Source of the DNA: Mycolicibacterium flavescens
GTDB lineage: Bacteria; Actinomycetota; Actinomycetes; Mycobacteriales; Mycobacteriaceae
Assembly (NCBI GenBank): GCA_900637135.1
Contig: LR134353.1
Coordinates: forward strand, 4,526,001 to 4,590,000
Direction of reading: 5' to 3'
DNA: 64,000 nt
Shown: piece by piece, positions 17,580 to 26,789 of the stretch
Position numbering within the stretch: the stretch's first letter is position 1
Layout: each line of letters starts with the position of its first letter
The notes under the pieces: generated by a model
The model's database searches: none
Told to the model about the DNA's origin: nothing
The model's input: the letters and a program-made list of their open reading frames with translations, nothing else
Translations under genes and position numbers: made by a program

Positions 17580-18347
17580 TTACACATGTCCGGGCATGCC
17601 GCCGATTCCGCCGACGTGGCCCATCCCGCCCATACCACCGATACCGCCGATATGGCCCATCCCGCCCATACCGCCGATACCGCCCATACCGTCCATTCCC
17701 CCGATATGACCGATCCCGCCAAGGCCACCCGCCGGGTCCATACCGCCGATTCCGCCAAGGCCGCCCGCCGGCGCCATCGGTGGCGGGGCGATCGGCGCCA
17801 TCGGTGGCGGGGCGATCGGCGCCATCGGTGGCGGGGCGATCGGCGGTGGGGCGATCGGCGGTGGGGCGATCGGCGGTGGGGCGATCGGCGGTGGGGCGAC
17901 TGGTGGTGCCACCGGTGGTGGGTCGACTGGTGGCGCCGCGATCGGCGACGCCGGCGGTGGCGGTGGCGGTGGCGGTGGCGGTGGCGTTGGCAGCCCGTAC
18001 GGACCGCCCGCGCATATCGGATTCGCAGGCTGACTGATGCATGCGGGATCAGCCGGGCCAGTGGGGATTCCCCCTGTGGGTGGCGGAGCCGCAGGGCCCT
18101 GCGGAGCAGGCGCATACGGGCCGCCCTGGCACACCGCGTTCGCGGGCTGGGTTATGCATCTGGGATCGTCCGGCCCAGTCGGCGGCCCAGACGGCTGGAG
18201 GGGCACCGGCGCAATGGAGGTTCCGCCGGAGGCGGGCATCGCGATTGCCGGACCGGCCGCACCCGTCGCGGCCACGATCGCGAGAGCGCCGGCCAGAGCA
18301 CCTTTCGTCAGAGCGTTGCGGACTGCAGAGGCTCTGATCCAACTCAT
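17580..18347 (-). CDS. Secreted proline/glycine-rich repeat protein
   Basis: 255 residues of strongly biased composition. Order: signal peptide (about 1-36, ending AGPAIA); two copies of a Cys-bearing unit of the form GPxDPxCIxQPANxxCxGGPY (about 55-115); a run of eleven prolines; repeats of APPPI and APPPMAPI; then a Gly/Met tail built from GGIGGMGG and GHIGG units. GAGGAGCGAGAG before the ATG supports the start. It looks like a surface or wall-associated protein of low-complexity type. Function unknown; repeat number is likely to vary between strains. Confidence 0.75.
   Translation of the reverse strand: MSWIRASAVRNALTKGALAGALAIVAATGAAGPAIAMPASGGTSIAPVPLQPSGPPTGPDDPRCITQPANAVCQGGPYAPAPQGPAAPPPTGGIPTGPADPACISQPANPICAGGPYGLPTPPPPPPPPPPPASPIAAPPVDPPPVAPPVAPPPIAPPPIAPPPIAPPPIAPPPMAPIAPPPMAPIAPPPMAPAGGLGGIGGMDPAGGLGGIGHIGGMDGMGGIGGMGGMGHIGGIGGMGGMGHVGGIGGMPGHV
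17771..17895. repeat. Tandem minisatellite inside the Pro-rich gene
   Basis: Three exact copies of a 24-bp unit (gcgccatcggtggcggggcg plus atcg) at 17771-17794, 17795-17818 and 17819-17842, followed by four copies of a 15-bp unit (gcgatcggcggtggg) at 17836-17895. Both unit lengths are multiples of three, so copy-number change would keep the frame. Confidence 0.9.
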
Positions 18348-18663
18348 CTCTCGCTCCTCTGCGCGGCTAAAAGGAGTGACATGACGGCCAACGTTATTGA
18401 CGCACCGGCATATTCGCCCATGCCTGCCTCCTCGATGGATTGACCAGGTCGCACGCTAACTCATCGAACTAGCTTCGACAGCAAATCAGGCAAACTTGCT
18501 TTACGAGCTGCTGATCCCGCTACCGAGAGTGGGCCCGTGATCGGTCGGTGCAGGGCAACATAGCGTTTGGCGTGAGCCTTGCTGTTGAGCGCGAAATGGC
18601 ATTCCGGCAGCGAAAGTGCGAGTGGACGCTTGCTGGAATGCAATTCGCGGATAAGGGGGCCGG
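18348..18663. other. Intergenic region upstream of the Pro/Gly-rich gene
   Basis: About 315 bp between the start of the Pro/Gly-rich gene and the DUF3253 stop. It is less GC-rich than the genes around it (for example gcaaatcaggcaaacttgc near 18480). It presumably holds the promoter of the secreted-protein pair. No coding sequence or strong palindrome was recognised. Confidence 0.5.
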
Positions 18664-18918
18664 TTAGGTGGCGCGGATCCGGATGGGTCCGCGCCACACC
18701 GCGTTCGGGTCGAGCACCTCACCTTTCTGGGTGATCTCAACGTCACCGTCGCGGGCAAGGTCGCGAGCGGTTTCGCGGGCGTCGTCCATCAGGTCGCGCC
18801 AGTCGTCACCACCGACAACGCGGGCCGCATCCGAGGGGCAGATCGTCTTGTCCGGGCCGCGTTCACGGGAGAGCTTCAGGATCGTCTCGCGCAGCCGCTG
18901 CCTGGCGTCGGTGCTCAC
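18664..18918 (-). CDS. DUF3253 protein
   Basis: An 84-residue small soluble protein matching DUF3253: helical N-terminus (ARQRLRETILKLSRERGPDKTI), CPSDAARVVGGDDWRDLMDDAR in the middle, and a basic end with VLDPNAVWRGPIRIR. It resembles a winged-helix fold, but no function is established. It begins 17 bp downstream of the secreted DUF5078-like gene, so it may be the last cistron of the Mce transcript. Confidence 0.8.
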   Translation of the reverse strand: MSTDARQRLRETILKLSRERGPDKTICPSDAARVVGGDDWRDLMDDARETARDLARDGDVEITQKGEVLDPNAVWRGPIRIRAT

Positions 18919-18935
18919 CGGCCGAACCCTACGCG

Positions 18936-19508
18936 TTACGCGCCCGCGCAGACCCCGGAGTCGCGGATCACCCCTCCATAGACGTTGGCGGTCGCGATGT
19001 TGGCGTTGATCTGCCTAGACGGCATCCGCTTCTTGATCTTGTCGCTGATCTGAGTGAACTGGTACCACAACCGGTAGATCGAATCCCCGTGGAACAGCGG
19101 CGAATACTCGCTCTGGTCCGGGTAATTGATGATGAACAACGTGTGCGCGCGGGGGTCGAGGAACGCGGCCGACTGGTCGAGATTGGCGGCGACGGTGTCG
19201 CCCGCCTGGGTGACCCCGGGACGCGACCAGTCGTCGCCCTGGTCGGCGAGGAAGCGCTGAAATCCGAACACCTGGCTCATCAGCTGCTCGTACTGCGCGT
19301 TGATCCACTGACATGATTCGCGTTGCGCGGTGATCTGCTCGGGGGTGACGCGGATCTGCCACAGGTTGTACGGGAACACGGTGTAGTCGGGCTGCCAATC
19401 CGAGGGGTACGGAGTGAGGACCGGCAGTGTCGGGGCGGCGGGTTCGGCGCTTGCCGCCGGCGCGAACAACAGCAGGCCGGTCACCAGTGCGGCAAGCGCC
19501 CGAATCAT
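18936..19508 (-). CDS. Secreted DUF5078-like protein
   Basis: 190 residues with a signal peptide (LAALVTGLLLFAPAASA). The mature part is helical with phrases YPSDWQPDYTVFPYNLW, ESCQWINAQYEQLM and SRQINANIATANVYGGVI, and two cysteines (ESCQW and SGVCAGA). I associate it with DUF5078, a mycobacterial family of unknown function, with moderate certainty. It starts 2 bp after the MPT64-like gene and so is part of the Mce-linked operon. Confidence 0.7.
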   Translation of the reverse strand: MIRALAALVTGLLLFAPAASAEPAAPTLPVLTPYPSDWQPDYTVFPYNLWQIRVTPEQITAQRESCQWINAQYEQLMSQVFGFQRFLADQGDDWSRPGVTQAGDTVAANLDQSAAFLDPRAHTLFIINYPDQSEYSPLFHGDSIYRLWYQFTQISDKIKKRMPSRQINANIATANVYGGVIRDSGVCAGA

Positions 19509-19510
19509 GC

Positions 19511-20314
19511 TCAGTTACCGCCGAATTCGGGGCGCAGAATCGGTGCGAGCGCCGACAGCGGGATGTGGGCCTGCACGGTGCCGCCGTCCATCGCCCACTG
19601 CGGGAGCCCCGGGCTGAAGTTGATCGGTCGATCGCGGCCCACCGGGTAGTCAGGCATGAAGAGGATCAGCTCATCTGGAGTGAGCGCCCATGCTTTGTAC
19701 GCACCGGAAAACACCTTGTCGGGGGTCCAGCGGTCCGGGGTGAACGGATAAGTGCCAGGTTGGTGCGGCGGGGGTGCGGCGTCGAGTGCGGCGACGATGA
19801 ACGGCGCACCCAGGCGCGGGATCTCGCCCATGTGGTCGACACCCGATTTGAACAGGTCTCCCAGTTGCAGCCGCCGGCCATCGGCGAAGGTGAAGGTGCG
19901 GTAGGCGTCGCTGATGATCGGCGCGTTCGGATGTGAGAGGGCGTCGGTACCGACCGTCCCCGAGTACATCTCGTGAAAGACGATCGTCATCGCGCCGCCA
20001 TGCTGGAAGATCTGGAAGTGCTCCTCGCCGAAGCTGTCGTGCGCCGTCATCCTCGCGGCGTTGCGCCAGTTGTTCATCAGGTTGGTCAGATACTCGCGGA
20101 TCGTCGGGTTGTCCACGAGATCGCCGGGCAACGCCATCTTGATGTTGCGCGTCGCCTTGCGCTCCGAGACCACCGACGTGCTGCAGAACTGGCCGTCCCA
20201 CTGACCGCCCAGCTCGCCGCAGAATGAGGGCGCCGACGCAGACGCGGCGGGCGCGACGGCCACCATCGCGGTCACCATGGCCACCGCTGCCAGTGCCGGG
20301 CTCAGCAATCGCAT
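19511..20314 (-). CDS. MPT64/DUF3298-like secreted protein
   Basis: 267 residues with signal peptide (LSPALAAVAMVTAMVAVAPAASA). The layout resembles mycobacterial MPT64 and the RsiV/DUF3298 fold: a paired-Cys start FCGELGGQWDGQFC, an extended ADGRRLQLGDLFK stretch, ALTPDELILFMPDYPVG, and an ending VQAHIPLSALAPILRPEF. ATG at 20314 chosen because GAGGAG lies 7 bases upstream; an in-frame GTG at 20329 is less likely. It lies directly after the Mas gene of the Mce operon, suggesting a role in, or co-expression with, the Mce system. Confidence 0.75.
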   Translation of the reverse strand: MRLLSPALAAVAMVTAMVAVAPAASASAPSFCGELGGQWDGQFCSTSVVSERKATRNIKMALPGDLVDNPTIREYLTNLMNNWRNAARMTAHDSFGEEHFQIFQHGGAMTIVFHEMYSGTVGTDALSHPNAPIISDAYRTFTFADGRRLQLGDLFKSGVDHMGEIPRLGAPFIVAALDAAPPPHQPGTYPFTPDRWTPDKVFSGAYKAWALTPDELILFMPDYPVGRDRPINFSPGLPQWAMDGGTVQAHIPLSALAPILRPEFGGN

Positions 20315-20333
20315 CTCACGTCTCCTCACGGTC

Positions 20334-20969
20334 TTACGGCAGTTCGACTTTGCTTGCCCGCCAACGTCCGTCGACGTTCTCCATCGTCATCTTGATGCGG
20401 CTTCGATCGATGCGTGGATCGGGCACGTTGGTGTTGGAGACGGACTGGTCGACGAACAGCAGCACGACCACCCTGTCCTTGGCGGCGGACTGGACCGCCG
20501 ATTCGAGCACCACCCCGTGAGCAGATGCTTTGTTGTCGATCAGCAATTGGCGCAGCTGGCTGCTGGATTGTGAGTACATATCCTTGAACTCGCCGGTCGC
20601 CCCATCGAGCACCGCATCGAAGTTCTCGTCGACCTTCGCCGAATCGATGCTCGTCAAGACCTGTGCGTAGGTCACCGCTGCCGCCCGGGCCTGTTCGCCG
20701 GCCTGCGCGACCTGACGCTCCTGCCACAGTTGCCAACCGAGGAATCCGGTTGTCCCGAGCAGTGTCACGAACGCCAGGACCAGGGCCCCGCGCAGTGCCG
20801 GGCGGCGCCAGTTGCGTGCGGCGGTTTCGTCGTCGCCGGAGTCGTTGCCGGAGTCGTCGTCGGCACGGATCTCGTTAGTGTCATCGGCCGGGGCGGTTTC
20901 GGACTCCGCCGTCTGGTCCCCGGCGCCGGGCTTGTCGGTCTCGTGGTCTCGGTCGGTACTCACGGGCAT
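20334..20969 (-). CDS. Mce-associated membrane protein (Mas)
   Basis: 211 residues. The N-terminal 60 are acidic and disordered (TAESETAPADDTNEIRADDD), then comes one membrane helix (LRGALVLAFVTLLGTTGFLGW), then an extracytoplasmic domain (ARAAAVTYAQVLTSIDSAKVDENFDAVLDGATGEF) typical of Mas proteins, which resemble VirB8-fold proteins. Mas proteins stabilise and partner Mce complexes. ATG at 20969 fits GAGGAG with 6-base spacing. It follows mceF by 27 bp. Confidence 0.85.
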   Translation of the reverse strand: MPVSTDRDHETDKPGAGDQTAESETAPADDTNEIRADDDSGNDSGDDETAARNWRRPALRGALVLAFVTLLGTTGFLGWQLWQERQVAQAGEQARAAAVTYAQVLTSIDSAKVDENFDAVLDGATGEFKDMYSQSSSQLRQLLIDNKASAHGVVLESAVQSAAKDRVVVLLFVDQSVSNTNVPDPRIDRSRIKMTMENVDGRWRASKVELP

Positions 20970-20996
20970 CGTCATCTCCTCACGGATAGGCGTCGA

Positions 20997-22247
20997 TCAG
21001 CGCGGCGGCTCGATGGGAAGCGTCGGGCCGCCGTAGGGCGTCGGAATCGTGTAGCGCCCCTTCGGGGTTGGGTCCATCTGTCGGCCGAGGTCGGCACCCG
21101 GGGGCGGCCCAGCGGTGTCGTCTCCGGCGGGTCGTGGCGCGTTCTTGGCCCCGCGCACCAGGACTCCGGGGTGGTCGTCGCGGCAGTAGGTGTACATGAA
21201 CGGTTCGGGGTAGTCCGCGTTCGACGGGGGCAGCTTGGGCGTGCCGTAGTCGCAGGTGTAACGGGGATAGATCTCGGCGGTCCCCCACAATCCGCCGCTG
21301 TGCATCGCGGCGCCGAGCGCGTCGAGCACCGATGTGCGATGTTTCGGGAACAGCGCGTTCAGCGCCGGCACCCGCAGGTAGAGCAACCGGGACGTGGTGC
21401 TCAGATTGCCCAGCAACTGCACCATGGTGTCGGAGTTGTCGATGAACAGGTTGTCGACGTGGTTCAGGACGCCTGGCGTCTGGTCGGTGAGCCGGCGATA
21501 GCCGTCGCGCATCTTGTTGATGCCGACGAAGCTCTCGCTGAGATTGTCTGAGGCAACCTCGATTCCGGGGTTCTTGTCGGCGACGAGCGTGAACACCACC
21601 TGGCTGGTGCGCAACAGGGAACTCGTCTCGGGCAGGACCGAATCGAGGGTGGACAACAAGAAGGTGCCGCCGTCGACGATGTCGGCCAGTTTCTGCGGAC
21701 CGGCTTCGCTGAGGCTCAGTTCTCTTCTGATGAGTTCGAGTTTCTCGGTGTCCGCCTGGGCCAGCGCGCCGTCGGCGTTGGCGAGCAGCTCGGCCAGGCT
21801 GACCGGAATCGTGGCCCTGCCCTGCCCGACCACTGCGCCGTCCGCAAGGAACGGACCCGTCTGCTCCTCGGGAACGAAGTCGATGTACTGCTCACCGGCC
21901 GGTGAGAGCCCCGAGACCCGCACGTCGGACGATTTCGGTATCTGCGTCGTCGAGTCGACGGTCACGACCGCGTTGACGCCGCTGGGTGTGAGGTCGAGCC
22001 TTTCGACCCGCCCGATCCGCACCCCCCGCAGCGTCACGTCCTGATTGGGCAACAACCCCGCGGACGCCGGCAGTTCGACGGTGAGCCGGTAAGTCGACGC
22101 GAGCGGATTCACCTGCAGCGCACCGAACAACAGATACGCGGTGGCCACCACGAGCGTCATGACCAATGCCAGCGCCGACAACCAGGCACGGCGGCGGTAG
22201 CCGAGCCGGACGAGACCGACGATGCGGTCGGCGGCCCCGGCGATCAT
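20997..22247 (-). CDS. mceF: MceF, substrate-binding subunit of Mce transporter
   Basis: 416 residues. One N-terminal membrane anchor (LSALALVMTLVVATAYLLFG, about 23-43), then the MlaD/Mce domain (LASTYRLTVELPASAGLLPNQDVTLRGVRIGRV), a long helical region to about residue 330, and a Pro-rich tail. As in other Mce systems, six Mce proteins should form a hexameric tunnel through the periplasm. It is the last mce gene and overlaps mceE by four bases. Confidence 0.92.
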   Translation of the reverse strand: MIAGAADRIVGLVRLGYRRRAWLSALALVMTLVVATAYLLFGALQVNPLASTYRLTVELPASAGLLPNQDVTLRGVRIGRVERLDLTPSGVNAVVTVDSTTQIPKSSDVRVSGLSPAGEQYIDFVPEEQTGPFLADGAVVGQGRATIPVSLAELLANADGALAQADTEKLELIRRELSLSEAGPQKLADIVDGGTFLLSTLDSVLPETSSLLRTSQVVFTLVADKNPGIEVASDNLSESFVGINKMRDGYRRLTDQTPGVLNHVDNLFIDNSDTMVQLLGNLSTTSRLLYLRVPALNALFPKHRTSVLDALGAAMHSGGLWGTAEIYPRYTCDYGTPKLPPSNADYPEPFMYTYCRDDHPGVLVRGAKNAPRPAGDDTAGPPPGADLGRQMDPTPKGRYTIPTPYGGPTLPIEPPR

Positions 22248-23554
22248 CGTGGAGCCTCGGCGGGTAGCGGGGCAGGCGACGGCGGTGTCGCCTGGGGCGC
22301 GGCCGGCGGCGCTTGCCCAGGAGCGGCGGCCGGCGGCGCCTGCCCAGGAGCGGCGGCCGGCTGGGGTCCATGCTGGGGAGCCACGATGATCTCACCGGGT
22401 TCCGTCGGGCTGGGGATCACCGGGACCTGCGGCACCCCTGGCCCCCTGCCCACGATTCGTTCCTGCAGCCGGAACAACGTGTATTGCAGTGTGCCCACCA
22501 GCTGATGCCAGTCGTGGCGTTTGGGCCCGTGCAGGCCTGGGTCACCGGCGTATCCGATATCGGGGATGGACCCGAGGACCAACCGGTCGACGCTGGCGTC
22601 CAGCGCGATCGAGCTACTGGTCAACGTCTTGAGGAACGGCGGCATCAGCCGGTTGAGCGCGTAGAGGGTGGCACCGGGAGCCAGTGCGACGTCGTTCCAC
22701 GCGCGCGCAACGGTATTGGCGTCCGCGATGACGCTGCGGCCGCTGGTATCGGTACCCGCAATCGACGGGAACTTACGCATCTGGTTCGAGACATCGCCGA
22801 GTTGTTGTACGAGATCGGCGATCTGGGTGGTGTGGGCCGCCAACGTGTCGGTGGCCGGGCGGGCTTCGGCCATCACGTCGGCGATCACCTGGTTCTTGGC
22901 GGCGATCGAGTTGGCCAACCGCGAGGTCTCGGTCATCGCGGTCGAAATCTCGTCCGAACGCGCGTTGAGCGTGCCGAGCGTGTCGTTGGTCTTGCGGATG
23001 AGGGCGCCGAACGCCTGGCCCTCGTCACCGGTCGCCTTGCCCAGGCCGTTGATGATGTTGGTGAAGTTCCGCACCGCACCGCCGTTGACCAGGATCGCGG
23101 CCGAACCCAACACCGATTCGACCGTCGCCGCGGCCGTCGTCGACTCCAGGGGGATGGTGTCCCCGTCCGTGAGCAGCGGCGTGCCGGGTTCGACGGGGCT
23201 CGGTGGCTTGATCGCCACAAACACGTCCCCAAGCGGTGTGGCAGAACGCAATTCAGCGGTGCTGCCCTGCGGCAATTGCACCCCGTCCATGATTCGCAAC
23301 GTGGTGACCGCGGTGTAGTTGCGGGCCACCATCGACTCCATCTCACCGACATCGGCGCCGGCCAACTTGACCTTGGCGTTCGCCGGCAGGTTCAGTGCGT
23401 TGGAGAACACCGCGGTCACCCGGTATCCGCCTGAGCCCACACTGGGTGCCGGCAGCGGCAGACTCGCCAAACCTTCGGTGGCGCAGCCGGAGACGACAAG
23501 GCACGCGCTCGTGGCAAGGGCCGCTGCCAGGCGGCGGTTCCGGACGGCGCCCAT
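22244..23554 (-). CDS. mceE: MceE lipoprotein (LprK-like)
   Basis: 436 residues with a lipoprotein signal: SACLVVSGC, lipidated Cys near residue 24. The Mce domain (GYRVTAVFSNALNLPANAKVKLAGADVG) is followed by a long helical region with DTLGTLNARSDEISTAM, and a C-terminal tail made of PPAAAPGQA repeats. Among Mce subunits the E position is typically the lipoprotein, which fits. ATG at 23554 overlaps the mceD stop (TGATG). Confidence 0.92.
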   Translation of the reverse strand: MGAVRNRRLAAALATSACLVVSGCATEGLASLPLPAPSVGSGGYRVTAVFSNALNLPANAKVKLAGADVGEMESMVARNYTAVTTLRIMDGVQLPQGSTAELRSATPLGDVFVAIKPPSPVEPGTPLLTDGDTIPLESTTAAATVESVLGSAAILVNGGAVRNFTNIINGLGKATGDEGQAFGALIRKTNDTLGTLNARSDEISTAMTETSRLANSIAAKNQVIADVMAEARPATDTLAAHTTQIADLVQQLGDVSNQMRKFPSIAGTDTSGRSVIADANTVARAWNDVALAPGATLYALNRLMPPFLKTLTSSSIALDASVDRLVLGSIPDIGYAGDPGLHGPKRHDWHQLVGTLQYTLFRLQERIVGRGPGVPQVPVIPSPTEPGEIIVAPQHGPQPAAAPGQAPPAAAPGQAPPAAPQATPPSPAPLPAEAPR

Positions 23555-24672
23555 CACTTCTGCCCCATCGCGGCAAGCCCGTCGAGCATGTACGTCAACC
23601 CGAAATCCGGCCCGAAGTCCTGTAATGTCCCCGTGCTGCAACCCAACTGGCGCAGGCCCATCATGTTGCAGACCTCCTTGATCAACTGGTTGTCGAACAA
23701 GACCTTGTCAGTGACCACCTTCACCCGCAGGGCGCCGTTCTTCTGGTCGGCGACGTTGTACAGGTTGTCCAGGGTCATCGGCGCGAGGTCGAGGAACTCC
23801 ATCAGATCGCGTTCATGGTCAGTGGTGGCGTTCAACACAATGTCGCCGTTGGCGACGAGATCCTTGATGGATTCCCGGTGCTTTTCCAACACTTCGCCGG
23901 TGTTGGTCAGCACCTCGTTGATCTTCTTACCGGTGGTGCCACTGCCGAGATCCTCGTCGGCCAGGATCTGACTCAGGGCCCGCACGGAAGAACCGAACTC
24001 CCGCATCATCGAGTCGTTGCGCGCCGCCGCCTCCGACAACGAACTCACGTTGCGCACTATGGTGGTGAGCTGATCCTTCGTCACGGTGCCGCGATCGGCG
24101 CTGAGCCGCAACGCGTGCGACAACTCGCCCAGTGCGTCCTTCATCTGCTGGCCGTTGCCGTCGACGATCGCGGCGCTGGCGTCGACTACGTCGGCGATCG
24201 GGCCGTCACCCTTCCCATCACCACGCAGTGACAGCGCAAGCTTGTCGAGAACGTCGAGTACCCTGGCGAATTCAACCGGTGTGCGGGTGCGGTTCAAACC
24301 GATGGTGTCGTGATTCTGCAGGGTGGGGCCGTCGCGGTAGGGCGGCGTCAACTCGATCTGGCGATCGGTGAGGATCGAGTTCGAGATGGTGGCGGCCTGG
24401 ACGTCCGCGGGCACTTTGACATCCTTGTCGACGGTGAAATCGACCTCGACGTAACCACCCTTCGTGGTGATCTTGGTGACCTTGCCCACCGGCATCCCGA
24501 GGACGGCGACCACATTGCCCTCGTAAAGCCCGGCGGCGCTGTCGAATTGGGCGGTGACGGTGATGGTATCGAGCTGATCCATGGCGAACTTGACCACGAC
24601 GACGGCCGCGGCCAGGGCCACGACGAGGCCAACGGCGACGGCCGCGATGATCTTGGACCTGGTGCTTTTCAC
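23554..24672 (-). CDS. mceD: MceD
   Basis: 372 residues starting at the GTG at 24672 (GAGGAG six bases upstream). N-terminal membrane helix (IIAAVAVGLVVALAAAVVVV), Mce domain (TITVTAQFDSAAGLYEGNVVAVLGMPVGKV), and a helical stretch. It is shorter than many MceD proteins because it lacks a Pro-rich tail and ends soon after a Cys pair (KEVCNMM, LGCSTG). The 22-bp gap to mceC is the only real spacer among the mce genes. Confidence 0.9.
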   Translation of the reverse strand: MKSTRSKIIAAVAVGLVVALAAAVVVVKFAMDQLDTITVTAQFDSAAGLYEGNVVAVLGMPVGKVTKITTKGGYVEVDFTVDKDVKVPADVQAATISNSILTDRQIELTPPYRDGPTLQNHDTIGLNRTRTPVEFARVLDVLDKLALSLRGDGKGDGPIADVVDASAAIVDGNGQQMKDALGELSHALRLSADRGTVTKDQLTTIVRNVSSLSEAAARNDSMMREFGSSVRALSQILADEDLGSGTTGKKINEVLTNTGEVLEKHRESIKDLVANGDIVLNATTDHERDLMEFLDLAPMTLDNLYNVADQKNGALRVKVVTDKVLFDNQLIKEVCNMMGLRQLGCSTGTLQDFGPDFGLTYMLDGLAAMGQK

Positions 24673-24694
24673 ACTCGCTCCTCGGATACCTGGC

Positions 24695-25741
24695 TCATTT
24701 GCAGTCCTGGTAGTACTCGAGCATGCCGAACTGTTTGGCTCGGCCGCTGATAGCGCACATCCAGGAGTCGACCAGCAGGCCGCTGGAGGCGTTGAAATCG
24801 ATCGCATTGCCGGTGCCGGTGATGTTGGTCATGTTGCGTAATGCGACCGCTCCGGACTGCAGAATGCTGCGCACCATGCCGTCGTTTCGGCCCAGCAGAG
24901 TGGAAAGCTCCTGAAGATTGTCGAGCAGCTCCTCGAGCTCGGGCCGATCGTCGATCACGATGCCGCTCAACGTCTGAACCAGATTTGTCAGCCCGTCCAT
25001 CATCGCCTGGAACGTGGCACGCCGCGCGACGAACTCCCCCAGCAACGAGTTGCCCTGATCCATCAGGCTGCCGATAGTCGACTGCTGGCGCCGCAGCGTG
25101 GAGCTGACCAGCTCCGTCGTCTTGAGTAGCTCGCCCAACTGGTCTCGGCGTTTCGCGATGATCGTCGACAGCGTCTGAGTGTTCTCCAACGCCTGCGGAA
25201 CCACAGGGGGCAGGGTCTCGAGCTGGCGGCCGAGAATAGCCAGGGTTTCGGCGAACGCATCGGAGTCGACCTGCTCGTAGGTGGTGGTGACGTCGGCCAG
25301 TGCCTCCTGCAGGTCGTAGGGCACCTCGGTGTGCGTCAGGTCGAATGTGTCGTCGGGCAACGAACCTGGGCCATCGGGATACAGCGCGAGGTACCGCGAT
25401 CCCAGGATCGTCGTGATCTTGATCGAGGCGCGCGAGTCCTCGCCGAGTACGACATCGTTGCGCACCTTCAGGCCGGCCTCGACATGGTCGCCCTTGAGTT
25501 CCATGCTCGACACCTCGCCCACCGGGATGCCGGCCACGGTGATCGGATTGCCCGGTTGCAGCGCCGCGGCCTGCAGGAAGCGTGCGGTGTAGTGGCGGTA
25601 GCCGAAGTCGGCCACTCTCACCAGCATCAGCGCCGCGATGAGAACCGAAACCACCGCGACGGCAACGACTCCCAGCCAGATCTTGCTGTAGTTCTCCAGT
25701 GGGCGCCGCCTGCGACGGACGGCAGTTGTTCGATCAGCCAT
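24695..25741 (-). CDS. mceC: MceC
   Basis: 348 residues. Basic start (TTAVRRRRRPLENY), one membrane helix (WLGVVAVAVVSVLIAALML), Mce domain (FLQAAALQPGNPITVAGIPVGEV), then helices. It ends with two Cys (SWMCAISG and YYQDCK). It overlaps mceB by 8 bp. Function as in the other Mce subunits, lipid passage across the periplasm, is from family knowledge. Confidence 0.9.
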   Translation of the reverse strand: MADRTTAVRRRRRPLENYSKIWLGVVAVAVVSVLIAALMLVRVADFGYRHYTARFLQAAALQPGNPITVAGIPVGEVSSMELKGDHVEAGLKVRNDVVLGEDSRASIKITTILGSRYLALYPDGPGSLPDDTFDLTHTEVPYDLQEALADVTTTYEQVDSDAFAETLAILGRQLETLPPVVPQALENTQTLSTIIAKRRDQLGELLKTTELVSSTLRRQQSTIGSLMDQGNSLLGEFVARRATFQAMMDGLTNLVQTLSGIVIDDRPELEELLDNLQELSTLLGRNDGMVRSILQSGAVALRNMTNITGTGNAIDFNASSGLLVDSWMCAISGRAKQFGMLEYYQDCK

Positions 25742-26789
25742 TGGCCATATTCCTGCACTTCGGGGTGTATCGGGCTTTGTTGCCGGGGGTGGCCGCGTCG
25801 ACGACGATCGGGGTCACGTCGTTGAGACCGGGGAAGAACGCGGTGCCGTCGAGGTTGCACGCGTAGGCGCTGGCATAGGTGCCCTCGCCGGTGATGCGCG
25901 CGAATCCCTTCAGCATCAGGGGCAGATTGGCGCCGACGAACGCCAATTGCGGTTCGATTTTGACCATGTGCGCGGCGAAACCCGGTTCGCGCTCGACGAG
26001 TTCGTTCAGCGAGGGGTAGACCTCGTCGGAGATCGTCGACAGCTGACGCACCACTTTCGCGATCGAGCCCATCGAATCCACCAGCTGGGGCCGCCGCGCG
26101 TCGAAGGTCGAGACCACCGACCGCGCTTGGCCGATGATGTGGTCGAGGTCGTCGTTGTGTCGGGCGAGGTTGGCAACCACGACGTTGAGGTCGGTGATCA
26201 CCCCCCCGAGCTCCTCGTCGCGACCGGCGAAAGCGTCGGTCAGCTGCGCCGTCTGGTCGATCAGCGCCGTTATCGACCCCTCGTCGCCCTGCAGCGACTG
26301 GATGACACCTTTGGTGAGATTGTCGGCATGCCGCGGGTCGAGCACGCTGAACAGCGGTTCGTACCCGTTGAGCAGCCGGCCCACGTCGAACGACGGATCG
26401 GTCTGTTCGACCGGGATGACACTGCCTGCCGGCAGCGGATCGGGCGACCCCAGGTTGCCCAGCGACAGGCCGAGATATCGCTGTCCGACGATGTTCTGGT
26501 AGGTCACCGAGGCGACGGTGGTGCCGAGCAGCTGCTGCTCGCGCTGCACGACGAACGACACCTTGGCGTGTTTGCCCTGCAGGTCAATGCTTTCCACCCG
26601 GCCCACCCGGACGCCGGCCATTCGGACGTCGTCACCCTCGCGCAGGCCGAAGACATCGGTGAACACGGCGGAGTAGGGCACCGTCGACCCGGCCACGTCC
26701 CGGCGCAGCGTGACATAGACCAGCCAGGTCAAGGTCAACGCCACCACCATGAACAGCGACAGCCCGACCAGTGCGGCGCGATACTTCAT
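25734..26789 (-). CDS. mceB: MceB
   Basis: 351 residues. Membrane helix (LVGLSLFMVVALTLTWLVYV), Mce domain (YSAVFTDVFGLREGDDVRMAGVRVGRV), and a helical domain with the phrase YEPLFSVLDPRHADNLT characteristic of MceB proteins. Two Cys occur near the end (YACNLDG, TPKCRNM). The start overlaps the mceA stop by four bases. Confidence 0.92.
   Translation of the reverse strand: MKYRAALVGLSLFMVVALTLTWLVYVTLRRDVAGSTVPYSAVFTDVFGLREGDDVRMAGVRVGRVESIDLQGKHAKVSFVVQREQQLLGTTVASVTYQNIVGQRYLGLSLGNLGSPDPLPAGSVIPVEQTDPSFDVGRLLNGYEPLFSVLDPRHADNLTKGVIQSLQGDEGSITALIDQTAQLTDAFAGRDEELGGVITDLNVVVANLARHNDDLDHIIGQARSVVSTFDARRPQLVDSMGSIAKVVRQLSTISDEVYPSLNELVEREPGFAAHMVKIEPQLAFVGANLPLMLKGFARITGEGTYASAYACNLDGTAFFPGLNDVTPIVVDAATPGNKARYTPKCRNMANG

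Noticed and set aside
17567..18115. Arg/Ser/His-rich extension of the secreted protein at 17099
   Set aside because: It is the repeat gene read in another frame; the signal peptide and ribosome site place the start at 17566.
18461..18697. 78-residue minus-strand frame overlapping the DUF3253 end
   Set aside because: It overlaps a recognised gene, has biased composition and no clear ribosome site.
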